Shown piece by piece: positions 11,336-23,789 of a stretch of DNA of 64,000 nucleotides. Positions within the stretch are counted from its first letter, which is position 1; each line of letters starts with the position of its first letter. This DNA is from Vigna angularis (lineage: Eukaryota; Streptophyta; Magnoliopsida; Fabales; Fabaceae). The notes below the pieces were generated by a model. It was not told where the DNA came from. It saw only the letters and a program-made list of their open reading frames with translations, and ran no database searches. A program made the position numbers and the translations under genes. The stretch spans positions 28,700,077 through 28,764,076 of the forward strand of contig NC_068973.1 of assembly GCF_016808095.1 (NCBI RefSeq), written 5' to 3'.

Positions 11336-11731
11336 CTCTTCGAATCGAACAAAATTTGCGATTTTCCCCCTTCAAATGAACCCTAATCATAAGAACTCCT
11401 AATTTTTGCGTTTCAGTTGCATATCTCAATTTAAAGGTGATAGACAACCCTTAAAATTTTTAATCTTTCCACCTTTACCCTTCCCTCAATCTGATATCAC
11501 CTCTCTCCTTAAAATTTTTTTAAAACAAACTCAATTTTAATGCCACCTGTCATTACTCATTCAACTGAGCATGCCACGTTACCAAATATTAAACGGTCGT
11601 TTGGTGAATTTGACGGCAGACCTCTAATTGAATCAAATTAACAATAAAAGGGACCCAATTGATACGTCAAAAAGAAAAGGGACCTATTTAAGCTTTAGGA
11701 CAAAAATAAGAACTTCTGGTGAGATTAAACC
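11188..11731 (-). repeat. Right terminal inverted repeat of the MULE
   Basis: About 544 bp inverted relative to the left end, ending GGTGAGATTAAACC at 11731, followed directly by the 9-bp target duplication. It carries promoter-like sequence and the start codon and first part of exon 1 of the minus-strand GRF gene. Confidence 0.85.
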
Positions 11732-11889
11732 TTTAAAAAACTAAAGAACTAAATTTGATAGTTTTAAAAAACTAAAAGACTAAATTGGAAAAGCCAATAA
11801 ATATAAATCTTTTTAAAAATTGAAATAAAATTAGAAGACAAAATTAATAATTAGGCCTTATTTTTTCCTTTTAATAAAAATATATTTTT

Positions 11890-12026
11890 ATTTTCTATAA
11901 TTTTAGTAAAATGTAATTAAAATCTTAATTTTTTAAAATAATTTGATATATATATGAAAATGATCAAACATTAGACTTACATTATTAAGTTTGAGAATCA
12001 ATGTCTTGATAAAAAAAATATAAAGA

Positions 12027-12076
<50 letters not shown>

Positions 12077-12440
12077 TCACTACTTTTTTAATATAGTTAT
12101 TATTTTTTAAAACCAGCCAATTCATCAACCTATATTAGTTAAACTAAGTTAATTTAGATTGAGCCCTAAACTGATAAGATCAAATGATTAAAATTAATTC
12201 AAGTCACATTTTCTTAGTTTCTCTTGATCTATTTTATTGATTTTTCCGACTCAAGCATCATAGTAAACCTATTTCCCCCTCTTTATTTAAACAAATAATC
12301 ATATTGTTGCATTTCAAAGAATTGAAAATTTTAATTCAACTTTTTGTTTGATTTTTTTTTTTAATTTGAGTGACTTGATATCATAACAATTAAACAAAGT
12401 AAACAAAAGATAACATAAACAAAATATTAAACCGAAAGTA
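11890..12440. other. AT-rich intergenic stretch with (AT)n microsatellite
   Basis: There is no gene here. The clearest feature is an (AT)n tract at about 12029-12076, interrupted once by a G. The rest is low-complexity A/T sequence between two MULE insertions. Confidence 0.7.
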
Positions 12441-12447
12441 AAAAGTA

Positions 12448-13520
12448 AGTTTAATACATCATTTGGTCCCTAGGTTAGGGTGTTGTGTTCAAAGTCGTCT
12501 TACCTTTTAAAAAAGTTCACAATTGTCCCATATTTCGTTAAAAACGGTTCAAGTTGATCCTTTTAGCTTACGGCGTTAAAAACATAATGGTGCAATGATG
12601 TGGCAATTGTGACCTGTCCTATTTTTTATGACGCGACAACTGTGACCCAATTGACGTGGCCAGAAACCCTAATTTTCTTAAGGCCAGAAACCCTTGTGCC
12701 ACCACCGTGAAACCCTAGCCGCCGCCACTGCCGTAGAACGAAACGCGCCACCACCAAACCCTTTGGCCACCATGACGCTGTCACTACCATCAACACAGAC
12801 CTACAATTCGAAGTAGAGAAAAACAACAGAAAACCCATAAATCAAACCCAAATCGCCTAATTCCAACCAAACCCTAGCCACCATGAAACCCTAAACCACG
12901 TTGTCAATAATCAGGGCAAAATCTCCACCATGCGTCGCGCCTCACCACCATTAAGCAAGAAGCCCGCAGAAACAATGTGCCTCCATGCATCGTGCAAGAA
13001 GCCTCTTCATGCGTCCTCCATCTTCATCTTCTTTGCAAAGAGCAAAAGCCCAGAATGAGAGCTTCTTCTTCGTTCATCGTTGATCAAATGCATTGTGTCA
13101 CCATGGGCTGCCGCGAGTCAAGGTGCAGAATCATGAAGGCTTTCTTGGCACAAGTCACGGTTTCTCTGCTTCGAATTGTAGGTCTGTGTTAATGGTGGTG
13201 ACAACGGCATGGTGAACTAAGGTTTTAGTGGTGGTGCGTTTCATTGTGCAGCAGCGGTGGCGGTTAGGGTTTCACAATGGTGGCACAAGGGTTTCTAACT
13301 TTAGGAAAATTTAGTTTCTGGCCACGTCAATTAGGTCATAGATGTTGCATCATAAAAAATTGGAGAGCTCACTATTGTCACATCATTGCACCATTTGTTT
13401 TTAACGCCCTAAATCAAAAGAATTAACACCATTTTTAACAAAATATGAGACAATAGTGAACTTTTTTGAAAGATAGGATGACTTTGAACACAACTTACCA
13501 AACTAGGGACATATTAAACC
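12448..13520. mobile_element. Foldback MULE-type element upstream of the UBA gene
   Basis: A 1,073-bp element whose two halves are imperfect inverted copies: about 12448-12830 pairs with 13165-13520, around a ~330-bp unmatched centre. The ends are AGTTTAATAC and the complement of GGTTTAATATG, and both arms carry the 'ggtccctagg..' and 'gttcaaagtc' motifs. Flanks TAAAAAGTA and AAAAAACTA agree at 7 of 9 positions, a decayed target duplication. No transposase is present. The element ends 265 bp before the start codon of the next gene. Confidence 0.72.
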
Positions 13521-13785
13521 AAAAAACTAAAATCCTTGGACTTTATCCCGGTGTTAGCGTGCATGGACATGTATTATCTAATGACTAACTGAACAAATTT
13601 AGCTATCAACAATTTTCCATTTTAGAACTCAATTCAGCTTTGATTAGTCAATTTCTTTTGCTGATAAATAGTCAAATTTTCAAATAATTATTGAGTAAAC
13701 ATTTTGTTTGATCAGTCAAAGAAAACAAAACTTACAAGGTGAAGTTAGAATCCGGTTCCGAAGTGGGACGGCACACGTTTGTTCG

Positions 13786-16418
13786 ATGGACTACGATTTC
13801 AGAAGCAGGTCGGGCCTACAAGCTCCGATGTACCGTCCGCAGCCGCCACCGCCACCGATGTACCGTCCGACACCGTATGAGCAGAATCCCACACCTTCAT
13901 GTAACCCTTTCTCTCTCCCTCTGATTAAGGGTTTAAGTTTTCGTTTGTTTTGTGTTCTTTCTTGAAACTTGCGGAAATGAAAGAAAAATTGATTCAGATG
14001 CGTTTTCACTGCGGTGAAGTTGATTTTTCGCATTGAATTGAATGTGCAGCAGGATTAGGATTTGGCGTTAGGGTTGCTATAAGGCCAGAATATAGGATCA
14101 CACCGCCGGTAAGATTTGCTTTGCTATTACTTTTGTGAATTGATAGAATTTCTAAATTACTCTGCGTTTTAATGCTTGTAAGAATGATTTGTAATTTAAA
14201 CGGATACGATTACTTTGTGAAGTCCATTTTGGATGTTGGTGAAAGCAAGGCGAATTTTTGCGTTAAATTCATTTTGAGGCTGTTCTTCCATGAGTCTGAA
14301 AATTCTAAAGCTTTGCATAATTGACTTGGTCTGTTTCGATGGTTGAATATGATCTTTTAATTGTTTTGACAATTTTGCAGCCTCATTTATCGCCTCATGC
14401 GGGAGATAATCCAAGGAGCAACTTCCAATTTGAATTTGAATTAGAGAGAAAAATTTTAGCTGAAGCGGATAAGGATAACCCAAATTGGAGCAAATTTGGA
14501 TCAGAAAATATCCCGACCAAAGTTTCTGATTCTTCAACAGCAAAGGTTTGTTCTTGATTTAGAGCAAGAAGTTACAAGTTATGCTATTGTAATGGGTTTA
14601 ATGAATTCTTTTCCTGTATTTATTATGCAGAGGTGATACATTACTATTTCTTAATTTGTAATTAATTTGGAGTACTCTTTTTCTGTGTGTGTATACATCA
14701 TTTACTGTTTCCAAGTTCCAATTCTCAGTGTAAAATGAAACCATTTTTGTTTAGGTTCCTGCTGTGGATTCCATTATGAGCAAATTTATAGCTATGGGGC
14801 TCAGCCAAGAAGCTGTTCCAATTGCTGTTGAAAACTATGGTGATGATCCAACCAAAGTAAGTTATGATCACTGACAGTCATTGTTAACGTGATGTTTCAG
14901 TTAATAACATTAGTAAAAAGTGTGATTATGATTCTGAAAATAATGTCATACAGCTCTCTCTTTTGTAATGACCATGTTGACTACATTTGTTTGTAACCCA
15001 AATGGTTCTTCCCTCGATACTAGACTCTCTCCAGATTATTTTTTTGAACTTATTTCCAGTCATGGAGTTGATTGCTTTACCAAGAATGATAAAGTGATCA
15101 GTTTAATAGATAGTTAGCTAAACAATGTGTAAATCTTTGGATGTCTCGCTTGATTGATTGTCTTCTTACCACGTCTCTTTGTCTTGGTAAGGAGAGTAGC
15201 ATTGGTATTCTATGAGTCTACTAGTTCCTTTTATTTACAAACCTCAATGGTCATTAAGGAGAGTTGCTTTGATATCCTTACATGTTATGCTTTAGGCCTA
15301 AATGGAAGAATTTTGACTTAAGTTTCTATTCAACTCATAGTTTTCTGAACTAGACCGAACTAACTAGTTTGACCAGTCTAGCAGAGGAACTGGTCCAGTG
15401 TCGGTTCAGTTATACAAAAAAACCCAGCTAATTTCAAAACTGGTAAAGAACTGTGCGGAACTGGTGTTGGAAATCAATTTGAACCGGTATTTCAAAATTT
15501 TAAACCTTTTTTATATTTTGAATTTAATCTGAAATATTGAGGTTAATAAAAACACATATTTGCACATAGTTATGCATTATTGCCTATTGTTATTAATTTT
15601 TTTTATCTTATAGAACATACGATTTAGCTTTTTATATTAATATGCAATTTTTTATATCATGAGTTTTATGATTTTATACTTTTTCATCACTTAAAATATT
15701 AAATAAATCTAAAAATATAAACTTTATTTCTACCAGTTTGATCGAGGTTCAACATAAATTGTGAACCAATTTCTTCTCTGGTTTAACTGTAGATCTTGTT
15801 TTTATAACATCGATTTTTAGTTGACCAGTTGTCTACTTCATGTTTGCATTCTGTTAAAAGCTTTTCCAGTTCATTTTGGAGGCTGCTTCCAAATCGAATA
15901 TAACTATTGGCCTTTCTTAGCATTAGAGAATTTCAAGAGCTTCCCCAGCTTGGATCTTATTTCTTAGTGTTTTGCTTTGTCATTCTTAGGATGATGGCCA
16001 GGACTAAGCCTGCCTTGAAGGGGTATTGTATATAAATTGCATCACGTGGTTTTTTTATTGTTGGTACTTACCACATTGGATGCATGTTTCTGGTTTTCGA
16101 AGTAATCATTACATTGTATTTTCTGCTTAGGGTTTAGCATCTGATGACTTCATGTTTTTCTTATTTAGACTATTGCTAAAATCCTTTATTTGTGTTGCCA
16201 GCTGTCACAGTAGTACCCATAAGATCCGTAAGAGTCTAACTGATTAATTCGTTTTTCTGACTTAATGTATTTCTCATTTGAAGGTTCAAGAATTTGTGAA
16301 AGGCTACACACTTCTACGTGAAATGGGATTTTCATCAAATAGTGTTGCGGAAGCTCTGGTTATGAATGACAACCGTACCGACAGGGCACTAGCGCATTTC
16401 CTTAACGGTTCATCGTAG
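13786..16418 (+). CDS. UBA-like domain protein (ubiquitin-associated/EF1B-type fold), 191 aa
   Basis: Exons 13786-13900, 14050-14108, 14381-14545, 14755-14856 and 16284-16418 join in frame with GT-AG borders. The protein starts MDYDFRSRSGLQAPMYRP and has a proline-rich N-terminus with the repeat PPMYRP. Next come a VAIRPEYRITPP segment and an acidic/charged block (FEFELERKILAEADKDNPNW). The last two exons each hold one UBA-like three-helix unit: IMSKFIAMGLSQEAVPIAVE (about 117-136) and LLREMGFSSNSVAEALVMN (about 155-173), each with the MG(L/F)S loop typical of UBA folds. UBA domains usually bind ubiquitin; a role in ubiquitin-linked turnover is inferred. At exon 2 the acceptor is a CAGCAG pair, and using the second CAG would create a TGA across the junction. 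It converges with the galactosyltransferase gene. Confidence 0.86.
15340..15870. repeat. Decayed repeat insertion in intron 4 of the UBA gene
   Basis: Intron 4 is about 1.4 kb, far longer than the others. Its middle holds a GC-richer left part with repeated 'aactggt/gaaccgg' words (15340-15500), an AT-rich core, and a right part with 'gtttgatcgaggttcaac..gtgaaccaattt' (15735-15840) in roughly inverted order. This looks like a small non-autonomous DNA element. The ends and target duplication are not clear. Confidence 0.4.
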
Positions 16419-17210
16419 AGACTATTAATGACTGAGGAATATGTTAGTTTCTTTGGACGATGATAAATAATGGTCAGATATAGGTTGAAACATGGGCCAT
16501 CTGTTGGTGTCCTTAGTTTTATATACACATATGTTGGTGATTTGTGGAATTGGTTTTGGTTTGAAAGGATTGGTAATTCTTAGAGATAACAAATAGATCT
16601 AATTTCCTCCCCGTATTATGTCTTGCTTTGTTTGGATGTCAAACGATTAATTACGTTATTCTATTGCGAATCTTCAGATTCTAATGATAAATAGTTAACT
16701 TATATGAAAAAACCATAATCATGAATCAAAATTCACTGTCCTATCTCATGTACAAAGTTCCCTTAACTGCGAATGAGATTATGAGCCACCATGTCATTCC
16801 TATAAATTCTTTCATCAAGTACATTTTTGGAAGTTCTTTAACTAATAGGACCCTCTTTCCAATGCCTACGAAAAGAAGGAACCCAATAATGATAGAAATC
16901 AATTTATAGGCAGCAAGCTCTTGTAGAAAAAAAAAAAAAACAAGGCGGGAAGCTGAAGTTTTATTTGCTGTAGATGTTGCATGCCTCAGTTATAACTGCA
17001 AGTAAACCTTCAACCACTCAACTTGCCAACTGTGCTCATAAGATGAAACTGTTTCTCGATGGACATCAAACAACTTTTCCAAAGACATCTCTACGAATAA
17101 CTCCTCTTCCAATAGAAATTAAAAAAAAAAATCTTAGGAAGCAAACCTTGTAACATGACTCCCATGTATTAACGTTTGTGGTCTTCTCACAAGAATGAAC
17201 TGGAATGAAT
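16419..17210. other. Convergent intergenic region (3' ends of two genes)
   Basis: It holds the 3' UTRs of the UBA gene (+) and the galactosyltransferase gene (-). An A-run is present near 16928. No additional gene is visible; short open frames here lack family signatures. Confidence 0.6.
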
Positions 17211-20200
17211 TCAAACACCAGCACAGATTGCTCCTGAAAAACATAATCATGTATACTTCAAAATTTGACGACGTCAACCATTATTATGGTAAGTAGATTT
17301 TCTATATAAATTTCTTGTATACTTTAAACTAGAACATGAAATTTTAAACTAGCACACATGCACATGTAATACATGGATAGAGAGGGAGACCTGTCGACCA
17401 AGATGAACAACAAAACTTTGCCTCATCAACATGCTTCACGTCAAGTCCAATAAACCAGGATCCAGCGCTCACATCATCGTGGGCATATGTACGAAGAATA
17501 GATCTGTCAAGTCAATAGATTCAAGATTAATGCATAAATGGCAACTAACAGCATATGTGCAGATAGGAGTATATCTGACCTGTTTATTGATATAAATTTG
17601 GCCAAAGCTCGTGATATAACATACATCTCTCCTGATGCATGGCGAAAGTATCTGTTGAGATATTTGATCATTATTTCAAGAGGAGATAGATGACACGAAG
17701 AAAAATATTTATGATGGTTAGTGCACCTCAAGGCATTCGGTGTTTTGCACCATAACACTAAATAAATACATGAAATATTCAAATCACATGATAGGGATAC
17801 AGAAATTTTACATTGACTTGACATTTTGGCATTTAATAATGTATAATCATGTCTGTAGAGTATTTTTTTTATTAGGAATTGTATGTGCAGAAAACATAAT
17901 TTTATTCATATAAAAGTCAACATATTTATAGAACATGAGTAAAACAGAAAAACTATCAACTAATAAACTGCCTAAAAAATATTGTCCAGAAAAAAGATAA
18001 CAAATGTATCCTAACAGTCAATATGGCTTTTAAAATAAATCATAAAAATCTAAAATACTGTGTTGCTAATTAGTTCCAACAGTTACATATTCAACAACAT
18101 CGCATACTGGACTTCTCCCAAAACTATTGTTCTGAAAAAATGTATTGCAGTTTTACATACTGGATCAACAAACTCAGTTGCAGAATATCGTGAAAAAAAA
18201 AATGTTTCACCAAAGATACACTTTCAGCTATGAAAAACTGGTAAATACTGCATAATTCATGACTAATTTATACAAGTTTGACAAGCAGTAAAATTAATAC
18301 AGTTGTTCAGTCATATGAAATAACAGGTTGCTTGGCTTACGATTTTTTGTCACCAAATTTCCACCATTCTGGTTCATACCATTTATGGTTCCTGTCATAT
18401 TACAAGATACCAGCATGAGAATCATAACATATATTCTCTCTAGAGCACATAAAATAAAACATTTTAAGCAACTTAAGGGGCTCACAGCTCAGAGAAAACT
18501 TCGCCTGATTTCATGCATCCCAAGTAAACACGTGGTTTGTCCAAGTGAGCAGCCAGTGTAGCTCCCAAGGCATCTGTGCAAGGAAAAATAAAGTGGTAAG
18601 ACACATGTACATATAAAAATGGGTAACAAGTTCTCTGGAATTTCATTAAATAGGGTGGAGGGACGAGCACACAATAAAATGTTAGCATACAATCATCAAA
18701 GGAACAATTAAATTTTTTTCTTCTTTGTTTTCTTTAACATATTTCCTCTATTCTTGCTGGTGCTTGAAATTGGTAATGGGTTGTAGCCTAATAATACAAT
18801 CTTGGATAATAGATGTCTAATAAGATGAAACTTGAAGATTACTCCACAAGAACCTCAGTTGCTATCAAGAGAAATGCTTTATTCTTCCTATATTTCTCTA
18901 ATAGGTTGAAGTTTCCATCGGAAGCATGCAACCATTTACGACGAGAATGTTTGAATTAGCTATTATATATTATTTAACATGAACTTTTAATATTTTAAAA
19001 TTCATCAAGTACGAAGTTCTTGGTATCACAAGGCCTGAAATTCTTGACATATATAAAAGGAATATACATTTGTATTTGCAGGTTAAGAAAAATAGAAAGG
19101 ATAGATCACTGTTACACTGGACAAGCAATAACCTTCTGCCGAAAGATTGATAATTTTTCGAAAACAGTTTTAAGATGAACGTATAAAGATGACAGAAAAG
19201 TACACTATAGTCTAATAGCCGTAGCTATCATATGATATAGCCATCATATCAAATTTTCTGAACATCCAGCTGCAAGAGGGCCTATGTAATTAAATCTGCA
19301 ATTTAAAATAAGCATGAAAATCTCAAGTCTAAAGCAGTGATTCTATGATGTAACTTTTACCCAGAAGCTATTATTTTTCACTTCCAAGCAAAAAAAGTAA
19401 TAAAGCTTTCAAAATGAAAAAAAATAAAACTCATTTCTTATAAGTTTTTAAACACATTTGTTTAATTAAAAATGTTGGAGATCTCATATGGATAAAAAAC
19501 AAAGTTAATTTACAGTGTTTAAGTTAGGAGCAATCTTCACCTTACAAACTGATTTTGTAAAGATAAGTTAGACTTAAACTCACTTCCTAATAAAAACTTT
19601 TTCTTTTCTCTTAAAAAAAGTTAAACAATTGAGTCCTTAGTATAGACCAAGTCTATGGCTGATTATTAGCTACTGTCACTACTTAGATTAAACATGACCC
19701 TTAGTATGTTTATAGACCAAGCGTAAGCCTGATTGTTAGCTCGTGTCACTACTTAGAGTGAACATGACAACTCCTTACGAGGTTAGTGGCCACTCCAAGT
19801 CCATCTCTTGAACAGTCAACAAAAAATTCAATACTTAAATTATTTGCTGAAAGAAAAAGAGGTTTCTCAAAAACAAAGGTATAACTTTTCCATTTTTCCA
19901 ACATTGCTTTTTGCAACAAATAGGAACGAGAAATTGGAAAACAGATCAAACCTACGTGACTAGAAAAATAAAATAGGGCATACCAAGATTGAACAACAAT
20001 AGTCCACGAAGCCACAAGTCCAATTAAAGATGCAGACAAATCAAGCCATGAGGAATGTTGAGAGAAGAGACACAGACATGCCATGGAATGGTCACAGAGA
20101 GGAGGGAGATGGAGATGAGGATAATGGTTGTTTTGTAATTACAAAAAACGTCAGAGATAATTTTAAGCTATAAATGGAGCTTTAAGATATTTTAGTGGCT

Positions 20201-23200
20201 TTTTCCTTTTTCCGAAAACCCCATCGAAACACTTCTTGAGTTCATGAAAAAGCACCGTTTTAATGATAAAATTGCACTTTCACTTACAGGAAATACCCAT
20301 CTATATGATGACTCCCACAAACTTGAGGTCATAAGATCATACTCCTATCCATAACAACGGAGCTCTCTAATGCACAGGAGGATTTAATAGAGGAATTCAA
20401 TTAAGAGATAAAAGGGACATATATACTTTATTGTTGGACTACAGATATAACCAAACTATTATATATAAGTGCAAAACTCACCTCGCAATGGAAGGTTGAA
20501 CTATGTCCAAATTTACTTTCTAAGAGAAATATTAAGTAAATTACATGATTAACAATAATCACCTCATTCAGTCAAAGGAAAACTAACCAATATTTACATA
20601 AACATCATCATTGACTTTAGCATAAAACTCAGCATCCCATTTGTCTGCAGCATAAGCAAAGAACAATTTAGCCTTCTTTGGCAATGCATCATTTGTTTCC
20701 ACGTGATTATCCTGTCAGCATAAGTTTTGAAGGTGAGCTAACTACCTTATTCTCTTGAACCTTATTCACCACATGAAAAAAGTCACAACACGCTTTATAA
20801 GCACCAAGTTAAGCAACTGCAGATGTATTACTTTTTAATCCCACATCTGCTTACTTATCTAAAACTACAGTCTGAAAAAAAATTATTGTAGCATGCATAT
20901 AATGATGTCAACGCAAGATTGATGCCAACTCAAATATAGTTTCATTTAGAAGAAGAAGAAAAAGAGATTTTAACCATTGGAAACAGAAGAATCAAATAAC
21001 AAAATGTACAGTGAAATAACTAGGCTAAAAAGACAAGTTACTAAACAGGTTTTTCCTGACTGGCACCAGTTGTGTCGGTTGACCGGCACAACTGAGGACC
21101 AATTCTTTGCATCAGAATTCTGTGGTGAAATTTACACGGTTCTAACTTTTAGCAACCAGGTAGATTCAACTTTTGCATGTGGAGGATGTTATATGTAATC
21201 TAAAAATTATATTCAGGAGTCTGGAGGATCTATTTCCAAATTTAGAATAAGACAACTAACAATAAATGATAAACCTAGCCTGTTAATTTGCAGTTCTAAA
21301 AAAATATAAAGTTTCAAAGCACATGAAGAGATGAAATCCTGAAATTAATTGAACATACAAGAATTATGAAGTCATTAGTCAGCCTATTCTCACGATCAAT
21401 GTCTATATCAAGATTGTCTCCACGATTTTCACTGCAAAAGTATATGTAAGATATAAGCCATGTTCCAATTTCTCCCACACACCCTAACCCAAACAAGTCT
21501 AAAAGAAGGAATGTGAACCTTCTACCAATAACAAATCGCACAATGATGCCCTTTCCATCTTCAATTTTCTTCAAAGATGAACCTACACAGATAGTGCTTT
21601 AAGATAATCACATCTAAATGATAATCTTAGTACAGGAAGCTGTAAATAAACTATCCAAGAAAGATACATTAGAAAACAACTTTTCATGATTTCTGAAAAT
21701 AACTCCATTTAGAACCAATGACATATATCAATATATAAGATATACTAAAAATGTGAGTTTCCAATATAGAGTTTTCTTATGATTCATGATCAATAACAGA
21801 TATTAAAAGAATTAAAATACATCAATAAGAGGGTACTGAGTCTTCTTTTGAGTGTGGAAATGAAGAGAGGAGTAAAGGGAAACGATTTCTTAGCAAACAG
21901 ATACTATGTTGAAAGTCATTATCAACATGCAGCAACAGTGAACTAAAGCCACAATTTTATGTTTGACATAGTTTCAGAATCTTAAGATTCACTATTTGAA
22001 TCTTATGACTCAATGCATTTTGACGTCTACCCATTCATATTCCAAGATGAATCTTAAATGAATTTATATCTCAAGACATATGATTGAATCTATGAAACTT
22101 GTACAACTTATTCAATTGAACAATTCATTTGATTTTAACTTTTCACCAATTCTCGTGAAAAAGAAAATTGAAGAGACATGTGAGCTCAAATATTAAAATG
22201 AAAAGGAATTTGGAAGAACACTAGTGAGCATATCCTATTTGATTATTTCACCTTTGTTTGTTACTCACCCATTCAATGAATATACACTATCTAGTTGTTT
22301 AATTGTTTCATTTCCATTCTCCTAAAATAAAGTCTTCACAAACTTGTATATAACTGATAATTTTGTTTTATATGGCTTCTTATGTTATTTTTATCTATTT
22401 CTAATTTTAATAGTTTATGTTGAAAACTATAAATCATCCATATGATATATTCTAAGTATTGTTTTCTTTATAATTGAATCTTAGGATTCAATACAAAATT
22501 ACAATTCAGGATTCAAGATAGATAGCTCAGCAATACATGACTTGAATCAAAATTACGATAACCATAGAGTTCAGGCTTCACATAAATTCTTTACATAACA
22601 TTTCATATTAACTGCTCTTCTATTCATTTTGAATCGAAAACAGGCAAATATATACTCAAGACATGTGGCTCTGAGGAAGCGAAGGCAAAGAATATAAATA
22701 CCACTTCCCATCCACGCCTTGCGGATTGCATCTCTATTCTTTTGGCGGCCAAACTTTGTCAGTATACCTATCACAACCAACGGCCTTCTCCTAGAGTAAG
22801 TTCCATTAGTCTCTATCAAGGGTTTCGAAACAAAACCCTCTTGTCTAGCCGCAGAAAGTTCCGTCTCAAGGGCATCAAGCTTTTTATGTTGTTCCCTACA
22901 ACCATATAATTCAATGGTACCAGTCACAAAAGAAATGAGCAAACATTCAAAGTCCAAAGGACATCATGAATAAAATCCAATAGCAATCTACAAAAAATGA
23001 TGGTAATTTTTTAAGCAACACGTTCAAGTAAAATTTAACTCGCCTGCAGGCTATGATCTTCAATGTATCATCCACAGATATAGCAGATTGTCCCTAGAAT
23101 AAAAACCTCGCGGTTAATTTAGCCAGAACAAGTAGAAGCAGTGTCCATCTCCTAATGCATCTAATATTATAATACAGTATCACACAGTTGATCTACGACA

Positions 23201-23687
23201 CATACTGAATCCTATTTCCTTAATAATAACTACTAATACACACGCCATCAACCAGTTCTCGAATTCAGAGAATCGACAGTGTCAGATCAAATTGAAACGC
23301 ATTAATTGAATCAGCAATCGCGAAAATTAAAATCCGGTGCAATAAGTCGCGATTCGTCCATGCGGAAATCGCGATAACGACGTAATTGAAATTGCAGCGA
23401 AAGAATTTAGAGGATTACAGATCAGTGAAAATAAAGTATGTGAGGTGTGAGTAGCAGTAACTAACCGACCTGACCAGTGATCCTGTCGAGCTCTTTGATG
23501 AGGTAAACGCGATTCTCTGCATCCTGCCAAAGCCTGAAGAGGAAAATTGAGCAAAATGAAATTAAGCGCAACGGCAACGGAAGGAAGAGGAAGAGAAAGA
23601 GAAGAACCTTCCAGCGACGTAGATAGAAGCGAAAGTGGCGAACATGGAGATGAGGAGTGCTGGAATGCGGGATCGATTGTTACCCAT
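17211..23687 (-). CDS. GT31 galactosyltransferase, HPGT-like (hydroxyproline O-galactosyltransferase), 331 aa
   Basis: Twelve exons on the minus strand: 23687-~23606, 23533-23470, 23093-23044, 22895-22702, 21582-21519, 21431-21359, 20711-20588, 18573-18486, 18391-18341, 17651-17580, 17503-17391 and 17233-17211. All phases agree. The N-terminus MGNNRSRIPALLISMFATFA is a short cytosolic tail and a single membrane anchor, as in type II Golgi enzymes. It is followed by a stem (REQHKKLDALETELSAARQE) and the GT31 domain. Visible landmarks are RRPLVVIGILTKFGRQKNRD, the metal-binding DxD-like NDDVYVN at about 209-215, [20 protein letters not shown], and a C-terminus with AHDDVSAGSWFIGLDVKHVD and FCCSSW..CAGV. 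No galectin domain is present, which points to the HPGT1-3 clade that adds the first galactose to hydroxyproline of arabinogalactan proteins. Intron 3 (23043-22896) appears to start with GC, not GT. Confidence 0.88.
19470..19775. repeat. Repeat insertion with internal ~66-bp duplication in HPGT-like intron 7
   Basis: The 2-kb intron between 18573 and 20588 holds sequence starting near 19472 (TGTTGGAGATCTCATATGGA) and reading through 'caatcttcaccttacaaactgattttgtaaagataagtta', a pattern I recognise as a common legume interspersed repeat. It is followed by two direct copies of a unit 'tagaccaag..gattgttagct..gtcactacttagag..aacatgac' at 19645-19698 and 19711-19769. No coding sequence is seen. 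Confidence 0.5.
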
Positions 23688-23764
23688 ACTTGAGAGTCTG
23701 TGACTCGATCCCCTGCTCTGCATTTTTAATTCAATTCAGTGCAAACCTATGCACGACAATGATG

Positions 23765-23771
23765 TTATATA
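23765..23771 (-). promoter_or_regulatory. Possible TATA box of the HPGT-like gene
   Basis: TATATAA on the minus strand, about 80 bp upstream of the start codon at 23687. The position is suitable for a core promoter with a short 5' UTR. It is a single motif without transcript evidence. Confidence 0.35.
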
Positions 23772-23789
23772 TGTAGACACAGAGAGAAT

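Larger units (their letters stand above)
8657..11731. mobile_element. Mutator-like element (MULE) with long TIRs and two convergent genes
   Basis: A 3,075-bp element begins with GGTTTAATCTCACCAGAAGT and ends with its reverse complement. It is flanked by a perfect 9-bp target duplication TTTAAAAAA (8648-8656 and 11732-11740), as expected for Mutator-type transposition. TIRs run roughly 8657-9141 and 11188-11731. The left copy lacks about 65 bp present in the right. Inside are a plus-strand transposase C-terminus and a minus-strand GRF zinc-finger gene, arranged tail to tail as in maize MuDR. The catalytic core of the transposase is deleted, so the element cannot move by itself. Confidence 0.88.
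8340..11890. repeat. Older inverted-repeat element interrupted by the MULE
   Basis: Left flank 8345-8470 and right flank 11745-11885 are imperfect inverted copies. Both contain 'ccaattgagtcctttagttttt'-like sequence, a 'ttggtcttcta' motif and an A/T-rich core, in opposite orientation. They flank the MULE at 8657-11731, whose target duplication lies inside the element. This indicates a small older non-autonomous DNA element that received the MULE later. Its own ends and target duplication could not be fixed. Confidence 0.5.

Noticed and set aside
13791..14033. Minus-strand glycine-rich frame
   Set aside because: Antisense of the proline-rich first exon of the UBA gene.
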